The notes below the pieces were generated by a model that was not told where the DNA came from, made no database searches, and was given only the letters and a program-made list of their open reading frames with translations. A program made the position numbers and the translations under genes. 64,000 nucleotides of DNA, from positions 31,457-95,456 of the forward strand of contig NZ_FWXD01000016.1 in assembly GCF_900176275.1 (NCBI RefSeq). Direction: 5' to 3'. Below are positions 24,445 to 32,425 of the stretch, in pieces (positions within the stretch are counted from its first letter, which is position 1; the number at the start of each line of letters is the position of its first letter). This DNA comes from Andreprevotia lacus DSM 23236 (GTDB lineage: Bacteria > Pseudomonadota > Gammaproteobacteria > Burkholderiales > Chitinibacteraceae).

Positions 24445-24642
24445 GTGGGGAGCGGGCAGACAGGCTTGTAAGGTATGCAATTATGCCGCAATGGCCAAGC
24501 AAGCGAAATGCACCAATATGGTGAATGTGCACGCGGTGTCGGTAGCCTTCTCCCGCCCAGCCTGCGCCGGCAAACGATGTGCCGATCACGCTCGTCGAGT
24601 GGTAATGTGGCGGCTTTTCTTGGCTGCAGATTGAGGCGGGAC

Positions 24643-25425
24643 GTGACAAGCAAGCATTGGACGCGTGAACAAGTGCTGGTGGCACTCAATCTGTATTGCC
24701 AGCTGCCATTCGGCAAATTGCACCAGCACAACCCACTCATCATCGCCACGGCCGCCCTGCTGGGCCGCACGCCCAGCGCGCTGGCGATGAAGCTGACCAA
24801 TTTGGCTAGCCTGGACCCACACATCACCAGCTCGGGCCGGGTGGGCTTGCCCGGCGCCTCGGCACTAGATCGGCAAGTGTGGGGGCAATTCCAGGCCCAG
24901 CCAGAAGCCATCGCCTACGAGAGCCAAACCCTAGTCGATGCGCTGGCGCAAGACCACGCCGCGCTGGCACCGCTATCAAGCCAGAGTGAGGCCGACGCCG
25001 TCTTGCCCAGCTATTACGCCGCCAACACCAGCGCCACGGTGCAGGTGCGCGTGAAGCAAGCGTTCTTTCGCAAAGCGGTGCTCAGCAGCTACGAGCACCG
25101 CTGCTGCATGACCGGCCTGGCCGACGCGCGCCTGCTGGTGGCCAGCCATATCGTGCCGTGGAGCAAAGACGAACAACAGCGCCTGAACCCCGCCAACGGC
25201 CTATGCCTATCTGCACTGCACGACAAAGCCTTCGACCGTGGCTTGCTCACCGTAACGCCCGATTACCAGATCAAAGTTTCACCCCAACTCAAAGCCACCC
25301 CCGCCAGCCCGCTGGCGCACGACTATTTGCTGGCGCTGGATGGCCGTAACATCACCCTACCCCACAAATTCGCCCCACTGCAGGCGTTTTTGGAGTTTCA
25401 TAGCAAGGCGGTTTTTTTGGGGTGA
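24643..25425 (+). CDS. HNH endonuclease next to McrBC
   Basis: A 260-residue protein from a GTG start with GAGG upstream. The N-terminal part is helical (SKHWTREQVLVALNLYCQLP; NPLIIATAALLGRTPSALAM), a probable DNA-binding region. The C-terminal HNH module runs CCMTGLADARLLVASHIVPW, then RLNPANGLCLSALHDKAFDR, with the metal-binding His of SHIVPW, the central Asn (NPANGL) and the later His of ALHDKAFD. It is divergent from mcrB with a gap of about 200 bases, which holds both promoters. This type of HNH protein is often found with restriction genes; it may act as an additional restriction nuclease. Confidence 0.85.
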   Translation: MTSKHWTREQVLVALNLYCQLPFGKLHQHNPLIIATAALLGRTPSALAMKLTNLASLDPHITSSGRVGLPGASALDRQVWGQFQAQPEAIAYESQTLVDALAQDHAALAPLSSQSEADAVLPSYYAANTSATVQVRVKQAFFRKAVLSSYEHRCCMTGLADARLLVASHIVPWSKDEQQRLNPANGLCLSALHDKAFDRGLLTVTPDYQIKVSPQLKATPASPLAHDYLLALDGRNITLPHKFAPLQAFLEFHSKAVFLG

Positions 25426-25469
25426 GGGGGTGGGCCAATGCGTATTCCGAGGCTGTTTTCACACTGCGT

Positions 25470-26825
25470 TTATCCGGCAGCCGCCAGTAAACCTAATCCC
25501 TTCAATCTCATCTGCAGATCCGACACTGGATAAAATAGATGAACCTTGCCTTGCACCACGCGCTCTAGCAGGCCGATATCTACAAGCCCAATCAAGTCGC
25601 TTCTGGCCGTCTGATAGACCACGCTATGGCTCTGCTGGTGCACATCGACGCGGAACGGTTCTTCAGGGTTGCGCAGCGCGTGGCCAAGCAGCGCAATCTG
25701 GCGGTGGTTGAAGCGGCCGCGCAAGGCATGGCTAGCGAGCATGCGCTCGGTTTCTTTTTGCTCCTGGCCTTTTCTAGACAGATAGTCGTGTAACGCCTCA
25801 ATGGCTCTTCTGATGGTGGCAAGCTGATGCAGCAAGAAGTAGGTGGTATCGTTGTTGTCTGTCTCGGTATACAAATAGGCGCGTACATACTGGCTTGGAG
25901 CCTTGCGCAAAATATGCGAAATCGACACGTACTCCATCAACCAGTAGCCATCGCGCGCCATCGCCCAGTAAAACAGCGCCCGCGCCACGCGGCCGTTCCC
26001 GTCAACAAAGGGATGATCGTAGCCGATCATGAAATGCAGCAAGATGGCACGCAGCACCGGGTGCAAAAAAGCGCCAGTTAGCTCAGTCTGGTTGGCAAAA
26101 TCGCACAGTATTTGCAAACGCTCGGGCAAGCTGACCCAGCCTGATGGTTGGTGCAAGATGGTACCGTCACGATTGTCCACCACTTGCACGTCATCAGCAC
26201 GCCGCAGACGACCCTCGTCCTGTGGGTCAGCCAACGTGCCGACAGTGAGCATGCGATGCAACTCCAGCACGAATTCGGGGGTGAGCTTATCTGGGCGCTT
26301 TTCGCGGATATAGCTCATGGCCAGATGATTGTTAAAAATCATCTGCTCGCTATGATCACGCGGCTTGCGCTCTTCCCGCAGCATGGCCTGTGCAACACGG
26401 CGTGTGGTCGATGCGCCCTCCAGCTGGCTAGAGGTGATCGCCTCCTCAATCAGCGAGCTGCGCAGGTATTGCTGCTGACTTTGCACCGTCGGCGCACCTG
26501 ATACGGCTTCGATACTGCCAGCCGCATCCCGATCGATATGATGCAGGTGTATCTGGGCTTCGTTAGGGACGTTGAAGCGGAATGGGTGGCCGCCCTTATC
26601 GTACAAAGGCAGCAACCTTGAAATGGCTGTACGTAGCATATGGGTGCCTAGCCACCATTCTTCCTCGCTCAATCCATCTGGCGGTCTGCGTCGGCGCAGC
26701 TCATCCCAGTGCAGATAGCGTTCTTGATCCAGCGAACCCATCTTTGCCAACACGCGCGCAAAATCACCCTGGTCGAGTTTGCCCATCATCTCGGACAAGG
26801 ATGGAGGCCTTTGTGGTAGACGCAT
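25470..26825 (-). CDS. Fic-domain protein, class II, with N-terminal inhibitory motif
   Basis: A 451-residue protein. The Fic core is HPFVDGNGRVAR at residues 271-282, matching HxFx(D/E)GNGRxxR, so the catalytic His is present and AMP transfer to a target hydroxyl is expected. The inhibitory helix motif [S/T]xxxE[G/N] is SSQLEG at about 132-137, upstream of the core, which defines class II. The C-terminal 100 residues look like a winged-helix domain (FNHRQIALLGHALRNPEEPF; SDLIGLVDIGLLERVVQGKV), as in DNA-binding Fic proteins. The promoter contains a strong dyad at 26850-26892, consistent with autoregulation. Lies between the HNH gene and a terminator. Confidence 0.9.
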   Translation of the reverse strand: MRLPQRPPSLSEMMGKLDQGDFARVLAKMGSLDQERYLHWDELRRRRPPDGLSEEEWWLGTHMLRTAISRLLPLYDKGGHPFRFNVPNEAQIHLHHIDRDAAGSIEAVSGAPTVQSQQQYLRSSLIEEAITSSQLEGASTTRRVAQAMLREERKPRDHSEQMIFNNHLAMSYIREKRPDKLTPEFVLELHRMLTVGTLADPQDEGRLRRADDVQVVDNRDGTILHQPSGWVSLPERLQILCDFANQTELTGAFLHPVLRAILLHFMIGYDHPFVDGNGRVARALFYWAMARDGYWLMEYVSISHILRKAPSQYVRAYLYTETDNNDTTYFLLHQLATIRRAIEALHDYLSRKGQEQKETERMLASHALRGRFNHRQIALLGHALRNPEEPFRVDVHQQSHSVVYQTARSDLIGLVDIGLLERVVQGKVHLFYPVSDLQMRLKGLGLLAAAG

Positions 26826-26849
26826 GATGTACTAAATTTAAGAAAAATT

Positions 26850-26892
26850 AGCAGGTTTTTACTATAGCGCTACCAGTATAAAAAAACCTACT
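26850..26892. promoter_or_regulatory. A+T-rich dyad in the fic promoter
   Basis: AGCAGGTTTTTACT at the left and its near reverse complement (A..AAAAACCTACT) at the right around a TAGCGCTA centre, 25 bases upstream of the Fic start. TATACT- and TATAGT-like -10 boxes fall inside it on the minus strand. Further AGTAG triplets lie at 26905-26930. Confidence 0.55.
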
Positions 26893-26933
26893 AAAAACAC
26901 ATAAAATTAGTAGTTATTAGTAGTAGCACCACC

Positions 26934-26961
26934 AAAAAACCCGGCCAACGACGGGTTTTTT
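26934..26961. terminator. Bidirectional terminator between fic and the next gene
   Basis: AAAAAACCCG, an 8-base loop, CGGGTTTTTT. It is 17 bases after the stop of the minus-strand gene at 26979-27290 and gives a T-run on both strands. Confidence 0.8.
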
Positions 26962-26978
26962 ATGAGCATCAACCCCCC

Positions 26979-27290
26979 TCACCCCACCCCCAAGCGCTTC
27001 AACCCCTGCTCCACATCCTGCTCCAGGCAGGCCAGCCCGCTGCGCAGCAGCGCCAGGCCCAGCGCGCGGCGGTGGGTGGGGGTTTGCATGTCGTTGCAGA
27101 TCAGTGCTTCGGCGTGTTGTGCCGGGTCGGCGCCGGTTTGGTCATCCGTCGGCAGGTCGGTGATGGCGATCAGCGCGTAGGCGCCAGCGCCGTTGGCCAC
27201 TGCGCGCTGCAGCAGGGTGCTGTGCAGGTGCAGCAGTTGCAAATCGAGCGGTGCTGCGGGGTGTGCAGTGCTGGTGGTACTGTCGTTCAT
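26979..27290 (-). CDS. Small soluble protein, unknown
   Basis: A 103-residue protein starting MNDSTTSTAHPAAPLDLQLL with AAGG before the ATG. It is helical and acidic, with HSTLLQRAVANGAGAYALIA, an acidic PTDDQTGADPAQHAEALIC and QTPTHRRALGLALLRSGLAC. No signal peptide or known motif. It has its own promoter region with the palindrome at 27330-27341 and its own terminator, so it is an independent unit between the Fic gene and the GH16 gene. Phage-like origin is possible but not shown. Confidence 0.6.
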   Translation of the reverse strand: MNDSTTSTAHPAAPLDLQLLHLHSTLLQRAVANGAGAYALIAITDLPTDDQTGADPAQHAEALICNDMQTPTHRRALGLALLRSGLACLEQDVEQGLKRLGVG

Positions 27291-27329
27291 GCTTGCCTTC
27301 AATGGTCGTTGCGGCCGAAGGACATAATA

Positions 27330-27341
27330 GAACGATCGTTC
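27330..27341. promoter_or_regulatory. 12-bp perfect palindrome upstream of the small gene
   Basis: GAACGATCGTTC, 40 bases before the start codon of the gene at 26979-27290 and next to a TATTAT-like -10 box on the minus strand. This is a probable repressor-binding site. Confidence 0.4.
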
Positions 27342-27434
27342 AATACCTTGCTACGCCGTAACCGCTGGCGCATATATGCCGCACACGCACCCGCTGCGTG
27401 CTGGCTGGCAATGGCGCGCGGAAACATCAATCCG

Positions 27435-27505
27435 GGAGCGCCGCTGTTTCGCCCGCAACCACCGCTTGGCACCCGGCCTGGCCGGGTGCTTGATGCCGCT
27501 TCACC
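27435..27505. repeat. Family C repeat, partial copy
   Basis: GGAGCGCCGCTGTTTCGCCC through the GCACCCGGC/GCCGGGTGC hairpin and TTGATGCCG. Nearly identical to part of 27591-27717, in direct orientation. Confidence 0.75.
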
Positions 27506-27590
27506 CACACATGCAACCCGCAAAAAAACAGGCACCCGGCAGGGTTAAGCGCCGGAACGATTGGTTTACGACGACCCCGTTCGTACCGCT

Positions 27591-27717
27591 GACGAGCGTC
27601 AGCGAGGCTCCCTCGCGGTGGCGAGGGCGGGGGGTGTCGGGTCTAACAGGGGAGCGCCGCTGTTTCGCCCGCAACCACCGCTTGGCACCCGGCTTGGCCG
27701 GGTGCTTGATGCCACCT
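27591..27717. repeat. Family C repeat, full copy
   Basis: Order of parts: GACGAGCGTCAGCGAGGCTC, a GAGGGCGGGGGG block, GGAGCGCCGCTGTTTCGCCC, hairpin GCACCCGGC/GCCGGGTGC, TTGATGCC. It lies after the stop of the GH16 gene, where the hairpin could also end transcription. Confidence 0.75.
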
Positions 27718-27752
27718 CGCTTGCAAATACAACCCGCAAAGAAACCAGGCGC

Positions 27753-28733
27753 TCAACAGGCAGGCGCCGCTGCAGCCTGCCACGGGTTGACGGCGGCCTT
27801 GCTGATCGGCGGCGTGGCAATCGAGGGGTAGATGGCCTTGTAGATGGTGTTGCCGTAGCGCACATAGGCGCCGATCGGGTAAGACGTGCGCACGTCCCAC
27901 GCATTCACCTGGCAGCTGGCTGCGGGCAGCTGGCCGTTGGGGATGTAGGTAAAGTCGGTCAGCACCACCTCGGCCTCTTGCCCGTTGCTGGGCACGCGGC
28001 CCTGGAATTGCCAGAAGTTGATCATGAACTGCTGCGGTTTCTGCGCAATGCACTGGGCGGGGATCAGGCTGCGGCAGCCGTATTCGGTGCTGCCGGGGCC
28101 GGCCTTGGTGGCGGCCGGGTCGCTGGGCAGCATGCTCCACTTGGCGATCAGCGGGCCGCTGCTATAGGCGTCAACATGGCCGGCAATGGCCTGGTAATCA
28201 ACGCTATCGGGCTGCCAACTGTAGCGGTGCGTGCTTTTGCCGGCCGGGTCGGCCAGCTCGAAGCGGTGGCTGGTGTACTGGTTGGGCACCATGTGCCACA
28301 CCGTCCAGTTGCCCAGCGGGTTGCTGTCCTGGCCCCAGCGCGAGAATTCGATATCGATCTCGTTGGTGCCATCGGGGCCGACATCGGCAGTGGGGTAATG
28401 GAAGAAACCCAGCACCAGGTTCTTGTCCAGCTGGGCGGGGTTGCCCAGGTAGTGAAACTGGTACAGGCCGAAGTGGGACAGCGCCGGATTGGCCAGGCGG
28501 ATTTCGGCCGACGACCATACGCCGTTGCGGTTGGCCACTTTCAGGTGCAGATAGCCGTTGCTGTCTACCCAGGCATTGCGGTCGTCAAAGTTGTTGGGCC
28601 CCGGGCCGCCGGTGCGGTTGCTCACCGTCCACTGATAGCCGGACCAGTTCAGCGTGGTGGCCAGCGCTTGCGCGCTGCCCAGCAGGGCCAGCGACACGGT
28701 GATGCAGGCGCTCATCTTTGCAGCAAGATTCAC
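27753..28733 (-). CDS. Secreted glycoside hydrolase family 16-like enzyme with a C-terminal CBM5/12-type module
   Basis: Start is GTG at 28733, 7 bases after GGAG, giving 326 residues with a signal peptide ending SAQALA. The GH16 catalytic motif ExDxE is EIDIEFSRWG (two catalytic Glu), preceded by KNLVLGFFHYPTADVGPDGT. These enzymes hydrolyse beta-1,3 or beta-1,4 glucans and galactans with retention of configuration. The last 55 residues, with W-DVRTSYPIGAYVRYGNTIYK and a final WQ, look like a small chitin/cellulose-binding module (CBM5/12). It is divergent from an AraC-type regulator, the probable activator. Substrate cannot be fixed from sequence alone. Confidence 0.8.
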   Translation of the reverse strand: MNLAAKMSACITVSLALLGSAQALATTLNWSGYQWTVSNRTGGPGPNNFDDRNAWVDSNGYLHLKVANRNGVWSSAEIRLANPALSHFGLYQFHYLGNPAQLDKNLVLGFFHYPTADVGPDGTNEIDIEFSRWGQDSNPLGNWTVWHMVPNQYTSHRFELADPAGKSTHRYSWQPDSVDYQAIAGHVDAYSSGPLIAKWSMLPSDPAATKAGPGSTEYGCRSLIPAQCIAQKPQQFMINFWQFQGRVPSNGQEAEVVLTDFTYIPNGQLPAASCQVNAWDVRTSYPIGAYVRYGNTIYKAIYPSIATPPISKAAVNPWQAAAAPAC

Positions 28734-28974
28734 TGTGATTCTCCATGGTTGGAATGCTTGGAAAACTGCGCATCCGGCGCGGCAGGCGCGTGGTGTAGCG
28801 GCAGGTGCGTTGCCGCATGGCCCGCGCTGCACGCCCCAGCGTACCGGCCGGATGCGGTCTTGCGGTGCCGGCTGTGATCTCCCTCACCGGCGGGCACACC
28901 TTAAGTCATTGACACTGCAGGGTAAATGTCGAGATTCTGCAACTTTGCTTGTCCCGATTCGGCAGCGCTGCCCG

Positions 28975-29847
28975 ATGGCAACCATCTACCACGAGAAGTT
29001 CGAGGTGTCCGCGCAATCCACCCAGCATTCGGTGGGCGGGCGCAGCTATTGCAATGACTATCTGCACGGTCTGCTGGATCGCGGCATCTTGCTGGCCGGC
29101 GTATCGCAGCTGCGCGAGCACCACTATGTAGAGCGGCTGGATGCGCCGTTTCATGTGCTGCTGTGCTGCCAGGAGGGCCACGGCCACGTGCTGGAGGGCG
29201 ATACGCGCCGCCCGCTGGGGCCGGGCCAGCTGGTGGTGCTGCCGGCGCACCGGCATGGCGGCTTTGTGCTGGGCAGCCCCTATTGGCGGCTGGCCTGGCT
29301 GGTGCTCGATGACGTCGCCGCGTGGGATTTCCTCAAGCAACCCCAAGCGCTGTGGGCGCAGGCACAGGCGGCAGAAAGCCTCTACCTGAGCATTGCCTGC
29401 CTGCACCAGGAGGTGCAGCTGGGCCAGCGCGGGCATACGCAGGGCGCGCTGCAACTGATGCTCGATACGCTGCAGCGCGAAATGACCGCGCTGCAAGCCG
29501 CCCGCCGCCCCACGCGCGCGCAGCAACTGGGCGCGCTGCTGGAAAAAATCTACCTGAACCCGGCCACGTGCTGGACGGTGCCGATGCTGGCCGGGCAACT
29601 GGGCATGAGCCAGACCACCCTCACCCGGCTCTGCCAGCAGCAGCACCGCGCCACGCCGCAGCAGCTGATCATTGCCGAACGCATGAAGCGCGCATACGCC
29701 TGGCTGCAAACCGGCTACGGCAACGTCACCGAGGTGGCCACCGCCTGCGGCTATGAAGAAGTGGCCAGCTTCAGCCGCCGTTTTGCCCAACACTTTGGCC
29801 TGCCGCCCGGGCAAATCGAACCCAGATACGCGCCGGGTGCGGGTTGA
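28975..29847 (+). CDS. AraC-family transcriptional regulator
   Basis: A 290-residue protein starting MATIYHEKFEVSAQSTQHSV. The N-terminal half fits an AraC cupin sensor (PFHVLLCCQEGHGHVLEGDT; GPGQLVVLPAHRHGGFVLGS), a sugar-type ligand pocket. The C-terminal 100 residues hold two HTH motifs: WTVPMLAGQLGMSQTTLTRL, and GNVTEVATACGYEEVASFSR followed by FAQHFGLPPGQ. It is divergent from the GH16 gene with a 240-base gap, so it probably controls that gene in response to a glycan product. A longer in-frame start exists but would run through the divergent promoter. Confidence 0.85.
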   Translation: MATIYHEKFEVSAQSTQHSVGGRSYCNDYLHGLLDRGILLAGVSQLREHHYVERLDAPFHVLLCCQEGHGHVLEGDTRRPLGPGQLVVLPAHRHGGFVLGSPYWRLAWLVLDDVAAWDFLKQPQALWAQAQAAESLYLSIACLHQEVQLGQRGHTQGALQLMLDTLQREMTALQAARRPTRAQQLGALLEKIYLNPATCWTVPMLAGQLGMSQTTLTRLCQQQHRATPQQLIIAERMKRAYAWLQTGYGNVTEVATACGYEEVASFSRRFAQHFGLPPGQIEPRYAPGAG

Positions 29848-29955
29848 TGCGGCCTGCCCGGGCGCCATTTCGCGGCGGTGCTGCCAGGCACTGACCAGCG
29901 GCGACACAAGCGCGCAGCGGCGGGCCAACCCGCCCACGCAGCAGCGGCGTGGCCA

Positions 29956-30144
29956 TCAACGCCGCGCGCGCTGCAGCCGCTCCCAGTCATCGCGGCACAC
30001 GGCGTCGCACCAGCGGCGGCCGGCGCTCATGGTTTCACCGCAGCACAGGCACTCGCCGGTGGCCGGTGCTTCGGGTTTGCGGTGGGCCAGCGCAATGGCG
30101 CGCCACAGGGTTTCCTGCTCGCTGGCGCGGTCGTCGATGCTCAT
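29956..30144 (-). CDS. Phage-type small zinc-finger protein
   Basis: A 62-residue protein starting MSIDDRASEQETLWRAIALA. The C-terminal part has CLCCGETMSAGRRWCDAVC, two Cys pairs spaced like a DksA/TraR-type or treble-clef zinc ribbon, then RDDWERLQRARR. Such small zinc-finger proteins are common in the early regions of phages. Its ATG overlaps the stop of the DUF3310 gene. It is the last gene of the minus-strand early operon. Confidence 0.7.
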   Translation of the reverse strand: MSIDDRASEQETLWRAIALAHRKPEAPATGECLCCGETMSAGRRWCDAVCRDDWERLQRARR

Positions 30145-30371
30145 GGCTGGCCCCCTGCGGCGGCGCGTTCTTCCTCGATCAGCTTTTGCAGGTAGTGCGC
30201 GGCTTTTTCCAGGTCTTGCAGGCCGTTTTTCTGTTGATAGCGGCTGATGTATTTGATGACGTTGCCGGCCAGATAGCCGATGCCGTTGGCGTGGATGTAA
30301 TCCCACGGTTGCACGGCCTGGTGGCGATAGTGCTCGCCGCCGACCTGATGCTGGTTTGCTGTTGCGGTCAT
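30141..30371 (-). CDS. DUF3310 phage protein
   Basis: A 76-residue protein with the DUF3310 pattern VGGEHYRHQAVQPWDYIHAN, then GNVIKYISRYQQKNGLQDLE and KAAHYLQKLIEEE. The family is found almost only in phages and prophages and is often near nucleotide-metabolism or replication genes; its biochemical role is not settled. Start and stop overlap its neighbours by 4 bases (ATGA) on both sides, which places it firmly in the operon. Confidence 0.8.
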   Translation of the reverse strand: MTATANQHQVGGEHYRHQAVQPWDYIHANGIGYLAGNVIKYISRYQQKNGLQDLEKAAHYLQKLIEEERAAAGGQP

Positions 30372-30502
30372 GTGTCTCTGCTTTGGGTGGGTGGATGCCC
30401 GGCCGGGTGCTTGTGGCGCCAGCCGGGCTGGTTGTTCGGGCTGGATCGGCCCCTCGGCCGGGTGTCTTGCTGCCGCAGATCAGCGGCAGGGGCGGCGGTC
30501 AT
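30368..30502 (-). CDS. 44-residue linker gene between the DnaC-like and DUF3310 genes
   Basis: The frame starts with an ATGA overlap on the stop of the DnaC-like gene (30499-30502) and ends with an ATGA overlap on the start of the DUF3310 gene (30368-30371). The product begins MTAAPAADLRQQDTRPRGRS and is basic, Pro-rich and apparently disordered (NQPGWRHKHPAGHPPTQSR). The double ATGA overlap is the main evidence that it is translated. Function unknown. Confidence 0.55.
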   Translation of the reverse strand: MTAAPAADLRQQDTRPRGRSSPNNQPGWRHKHPAGHPPTQSRDT

Positions 30503-31287
30503 GGCGCGGCATGGGGGCTCCGGCCGCGCCAGCTGTCCCAGTCGAAGGCGACGAATTCGCCGCCGTCTTCACGCAGCCGGTCGAACACGCGCTCGCCCAG
30601 ATAGCTGCGGCATTCGCCCACGGTCAGGTTGGTCAGCAGCAAGGTGCTGCGGCGGTGTTCGTAGCGCTCGTTCAAGAGGTCGAACAGCAGCTGCTTTTCG
30701 TTGTCGCTGCCGGCCTGCACACCGATTTCGTCCAGGATCAGCAAATCGGGCCGCGCATACAGCGCCACCACGGCGCTTTCGGTCAGCGGGCTGTTGCGGC
30801 TCCAGCTGTCGCGCACCGCGCGGATATAGCGCTGCACGGTGGTGAACAGCGCGGTCTTGCCGTGCCGGCCCATGGCCTGCTGGGCGATGCCGATAGCCAG
30901 ATGCGTTTTGCCGGTGCCGCGCTCGCCGCTGAAAATGGCGCTGCGCCCGCTGGCGGGGCCGGCCAGTGCGGCGGCGTAAGCGTGGGCAAACGCCAGTGCG
31001 CGCTGCTGGCCAGCCTGCGTGGCCTGATAGTTGTGCAGGGTGCGATCAAGAAAACGCGGCGGGATGGCAGCCTGCTGCAATTGCTGCTGCCAGTGGGCGC
31101 TGCTGGCCTGTGCGGCACGGCGCTCGGCATCGTGCCGGCTGGCCTCGGCCTGTGCGGCGCTGCACTGCGGGCATTTGCTCCAGATGCTGCCCAGCCATTT
31201 GCGGCTGGTGTAATCGCCATGCTGCGGGCAGGTGGCGCTGCGCGTGGCCGGCGCGCCCAGGGCGGCAAGGGTAGTCATTGCCGTCAT
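30499..31287 (-). CDS. DnaC-type helicase loader / phage replication ATPase
   Basis: A 262-residue protein. Residues 18-45 carry C(PQHG)D and KCPQC, a possible small zinc site. The AAA+ core has Walker A GERGTGKTHLA, TALFTTVQRYIRAVRDSWSR, Walker B LLILDEIG, and LLLTNLTVGECRSYLGERVF (sensor 1 Asn and box VII Arg region). This matches phage and host DnaC-like loaders that place DnaB on DNA. It follows a winged-helix replication protein with a 4-base overlap, the classic O/P-like arrangement. Confidence 0.85.
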   Translation of the reverse strand: MTAMTTLAALGAPATRSATCPQHGDYTSRKWLGSIWSKCPQCSAAQAEASRHDAERRAAQASSAHWQQQLQQAAIPPRFLDRTLHNYQATQAGQQRALAFAHAYAAALAGPASGRSAIFSGERGTGKTHLAIGIAQQAMGRHGKTALFTTVQRYIRAVRDSWSRNSPLTESAVVALYARPDLLILDEIGVQAGSDNEKQLLFDLLNERYEHRRSTLLLTNLTVGECRSYLGERVFDRLREDGGEFVAFDWDSWRGRSPHAAP

Positions 31288-32015
31288 AGCCGGCCCCCCG
31301 CGCCATAGTCGCGCCGCTGGCCGTCGTCATAGCTGGGCTTGCCGGCTGGCGCGGTCTTCAGCGCAAACAGGCCCTGCCAGCCATTGCGTATGCTCTGCTG
31401 CAGCACTGCATCGGCCTGCGCGCCCTGCGCTGCCAGCATGGTCAGCTGCGCCTGCACCGTGGCCGGCGTCAGCCGTTTGCCCAGCTGGCTGCGGTGCTGC
31501 ACCCAGCCCTGCCAGACTGCCGGCGTGACATTGGCCGGCAGCGCTACGGTGGCCGCAGCACAGCGCACCACGCTGTCTTGTTCCACTGCGTGTTCGCTAG
31601 CGTGTTCCTTGCCCCTTGCCACAGCGGGCACCGTTGGCGTTGCAACTGTCGGCACCGTTGTGGTGACTGCGGGCGCAACCGTTGCCGGCGCAGCAACCGT
31701 TACTGCATCGGCCCCGCCGCTGGCGGCCAGATCGGGCACCAGCAGCCGGTATTCGCAACTGCGGCCACGGCCGCCGTCGCCGCTTTTGTGCAGCCAGCCC
31801 AGCCGCGCCAGCTCGGTGGTGGCGGTGGAAATCTTGCCTGGCGCCAGCCCGCAGCGCTGCGCCAGCTTGTCACGGCTGGGCCAGGCGGTATCGGTGTTTT
31901 TGCGGCGGAAGGAATACAGCGCAATCAGCACGCGCAAATGCGTTTTGCTCAGCCGCTCATCCAGCGCCATCGCCGCCGGCAGGTAAACGAACAAATCGTG
32001 CACATCCACGCTCAT
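31284..32015 (-). CDS. Winged-helix phage replication initiator-like protein
   Basis: A 243-residue protein starting MSVDVHDLFVYLPAAMALDE. The N-terminal 95 residues are a helix-turn-helix/winged-helix domain (LRVLIALYSFRRKNTDTAWP; RDKLAQRCGLAPGKISTATT; ELARLGWLHKSG), typical of phage O-like replication initiators. A low-complexity Val/Ala/Thr/Pro linker (residues about 120-165) leads to a helical C-terminal part (VWQGWVQHRSQLGKRLTPAT; NGWQGLFALKTAPAGKPSYD), the usual contact to the helicase loader. ATGA overlaps couple it to genes on both sides. Confidence 0.75.
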   Translation of the reverse strand: MSVDVHDLFVYLPAAMALDERLSKTHLRVLIALYSFRRKNTDTAWPSRDKLAQRCGLAPGKISTATTELARLGWLHKSGDGGRGRSCEYRLLVPDLAASGGADAVTVAAPATVAPAVTTTVPTVATPTVPAVARGKEHASEHAVEQDSVVRCAAATVALPANVTPAVWQGWVQHRSQLGKRLTPATVQAQLTMLAAQGAQADAVLQQSIRNGWQGLFALKTAPAGKPSYDDGQRRDYGAGGRL

Positions 32016-32101
32016 GCGCCACCGCCTGCCGCGCGGGCGATGAGTGCAAAGAGGGCAAATGCCAGGGAGGGCGGCCACAGCGGGCCGGCAATCGACAACA
32101 T
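32012..32101 (-). CDS. 29-residue hydrophobic peptide, first gene of the phage early operon
   Basis: ATG at 32101 with GGAG upstream; product begins MLSIAGPLWPPSLAFALFAL and ends IARAAGGGA. It is one hydrophobic helix. Its stop overlaps the start of the replication gene (ATGA). It is either a small membrane peptide or a leader that sets translation of the operon. An operator-like site lies 54 bases upstream. Confidence 0.45.
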   Translation of the reverse strand: MLSIAGPLWPPSLAFALFALIARAAGGGA

Positions 32102-32154
32102 GGGGGTCACTCCATCAACACGCCGTGGCCGCAGCAGCGCGGCACGCACGGCAA

Positions 32155-32176
32155 ATCACACAATCAAGTGTGTAAT
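32155..32176 (-). promoter_or_regulatory. 22-bp operator-like site 6 upstream of the phage early operon
   Basis: On the minus strand: ATTACACAC, TTGAT, TGTGTGAT. It lies between the divergent early operon and the small gene at 32489. Confidence 0.6.
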
Positions 32177-32425
32177 ATGATCGAGGCGATTCCCGCCGCC
32201 GGCAAGCCCCTGCCCACCCGCAACACCCGGCCCGCGCCGGGCCATGCAGCCCGCAGCCAGCAAGGGCGCGGCTTGGCGGCAAACAGCCTGTAACGCGGCA
32301 GAACAGCATATATGCCAGCCCGACACGCCACCCAACGCCCCGCTGGCCGGCAAACCGCGTTGCAGCACACCCCGCCGCCCGCTGACCTGCCCACCCGCCG
32401 TGCTGCGCGTTACGCCCGCCCTTTA

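Noticed and set aside
22606..24471. 621-codon plus-strand frame
   Set aside because: Antisense of mcrB, which has clear AAA+ motifs.
27561..28877. 438-codon plus-strand frame
   Set aside because: Antisense of the GH16 gene and partly repeat sequence.
32181..32425. Phage repressor gene between operator sites 6 and 7
   Set aside because: No frame with a start signal and HTH-like pattern is present in this stretch.
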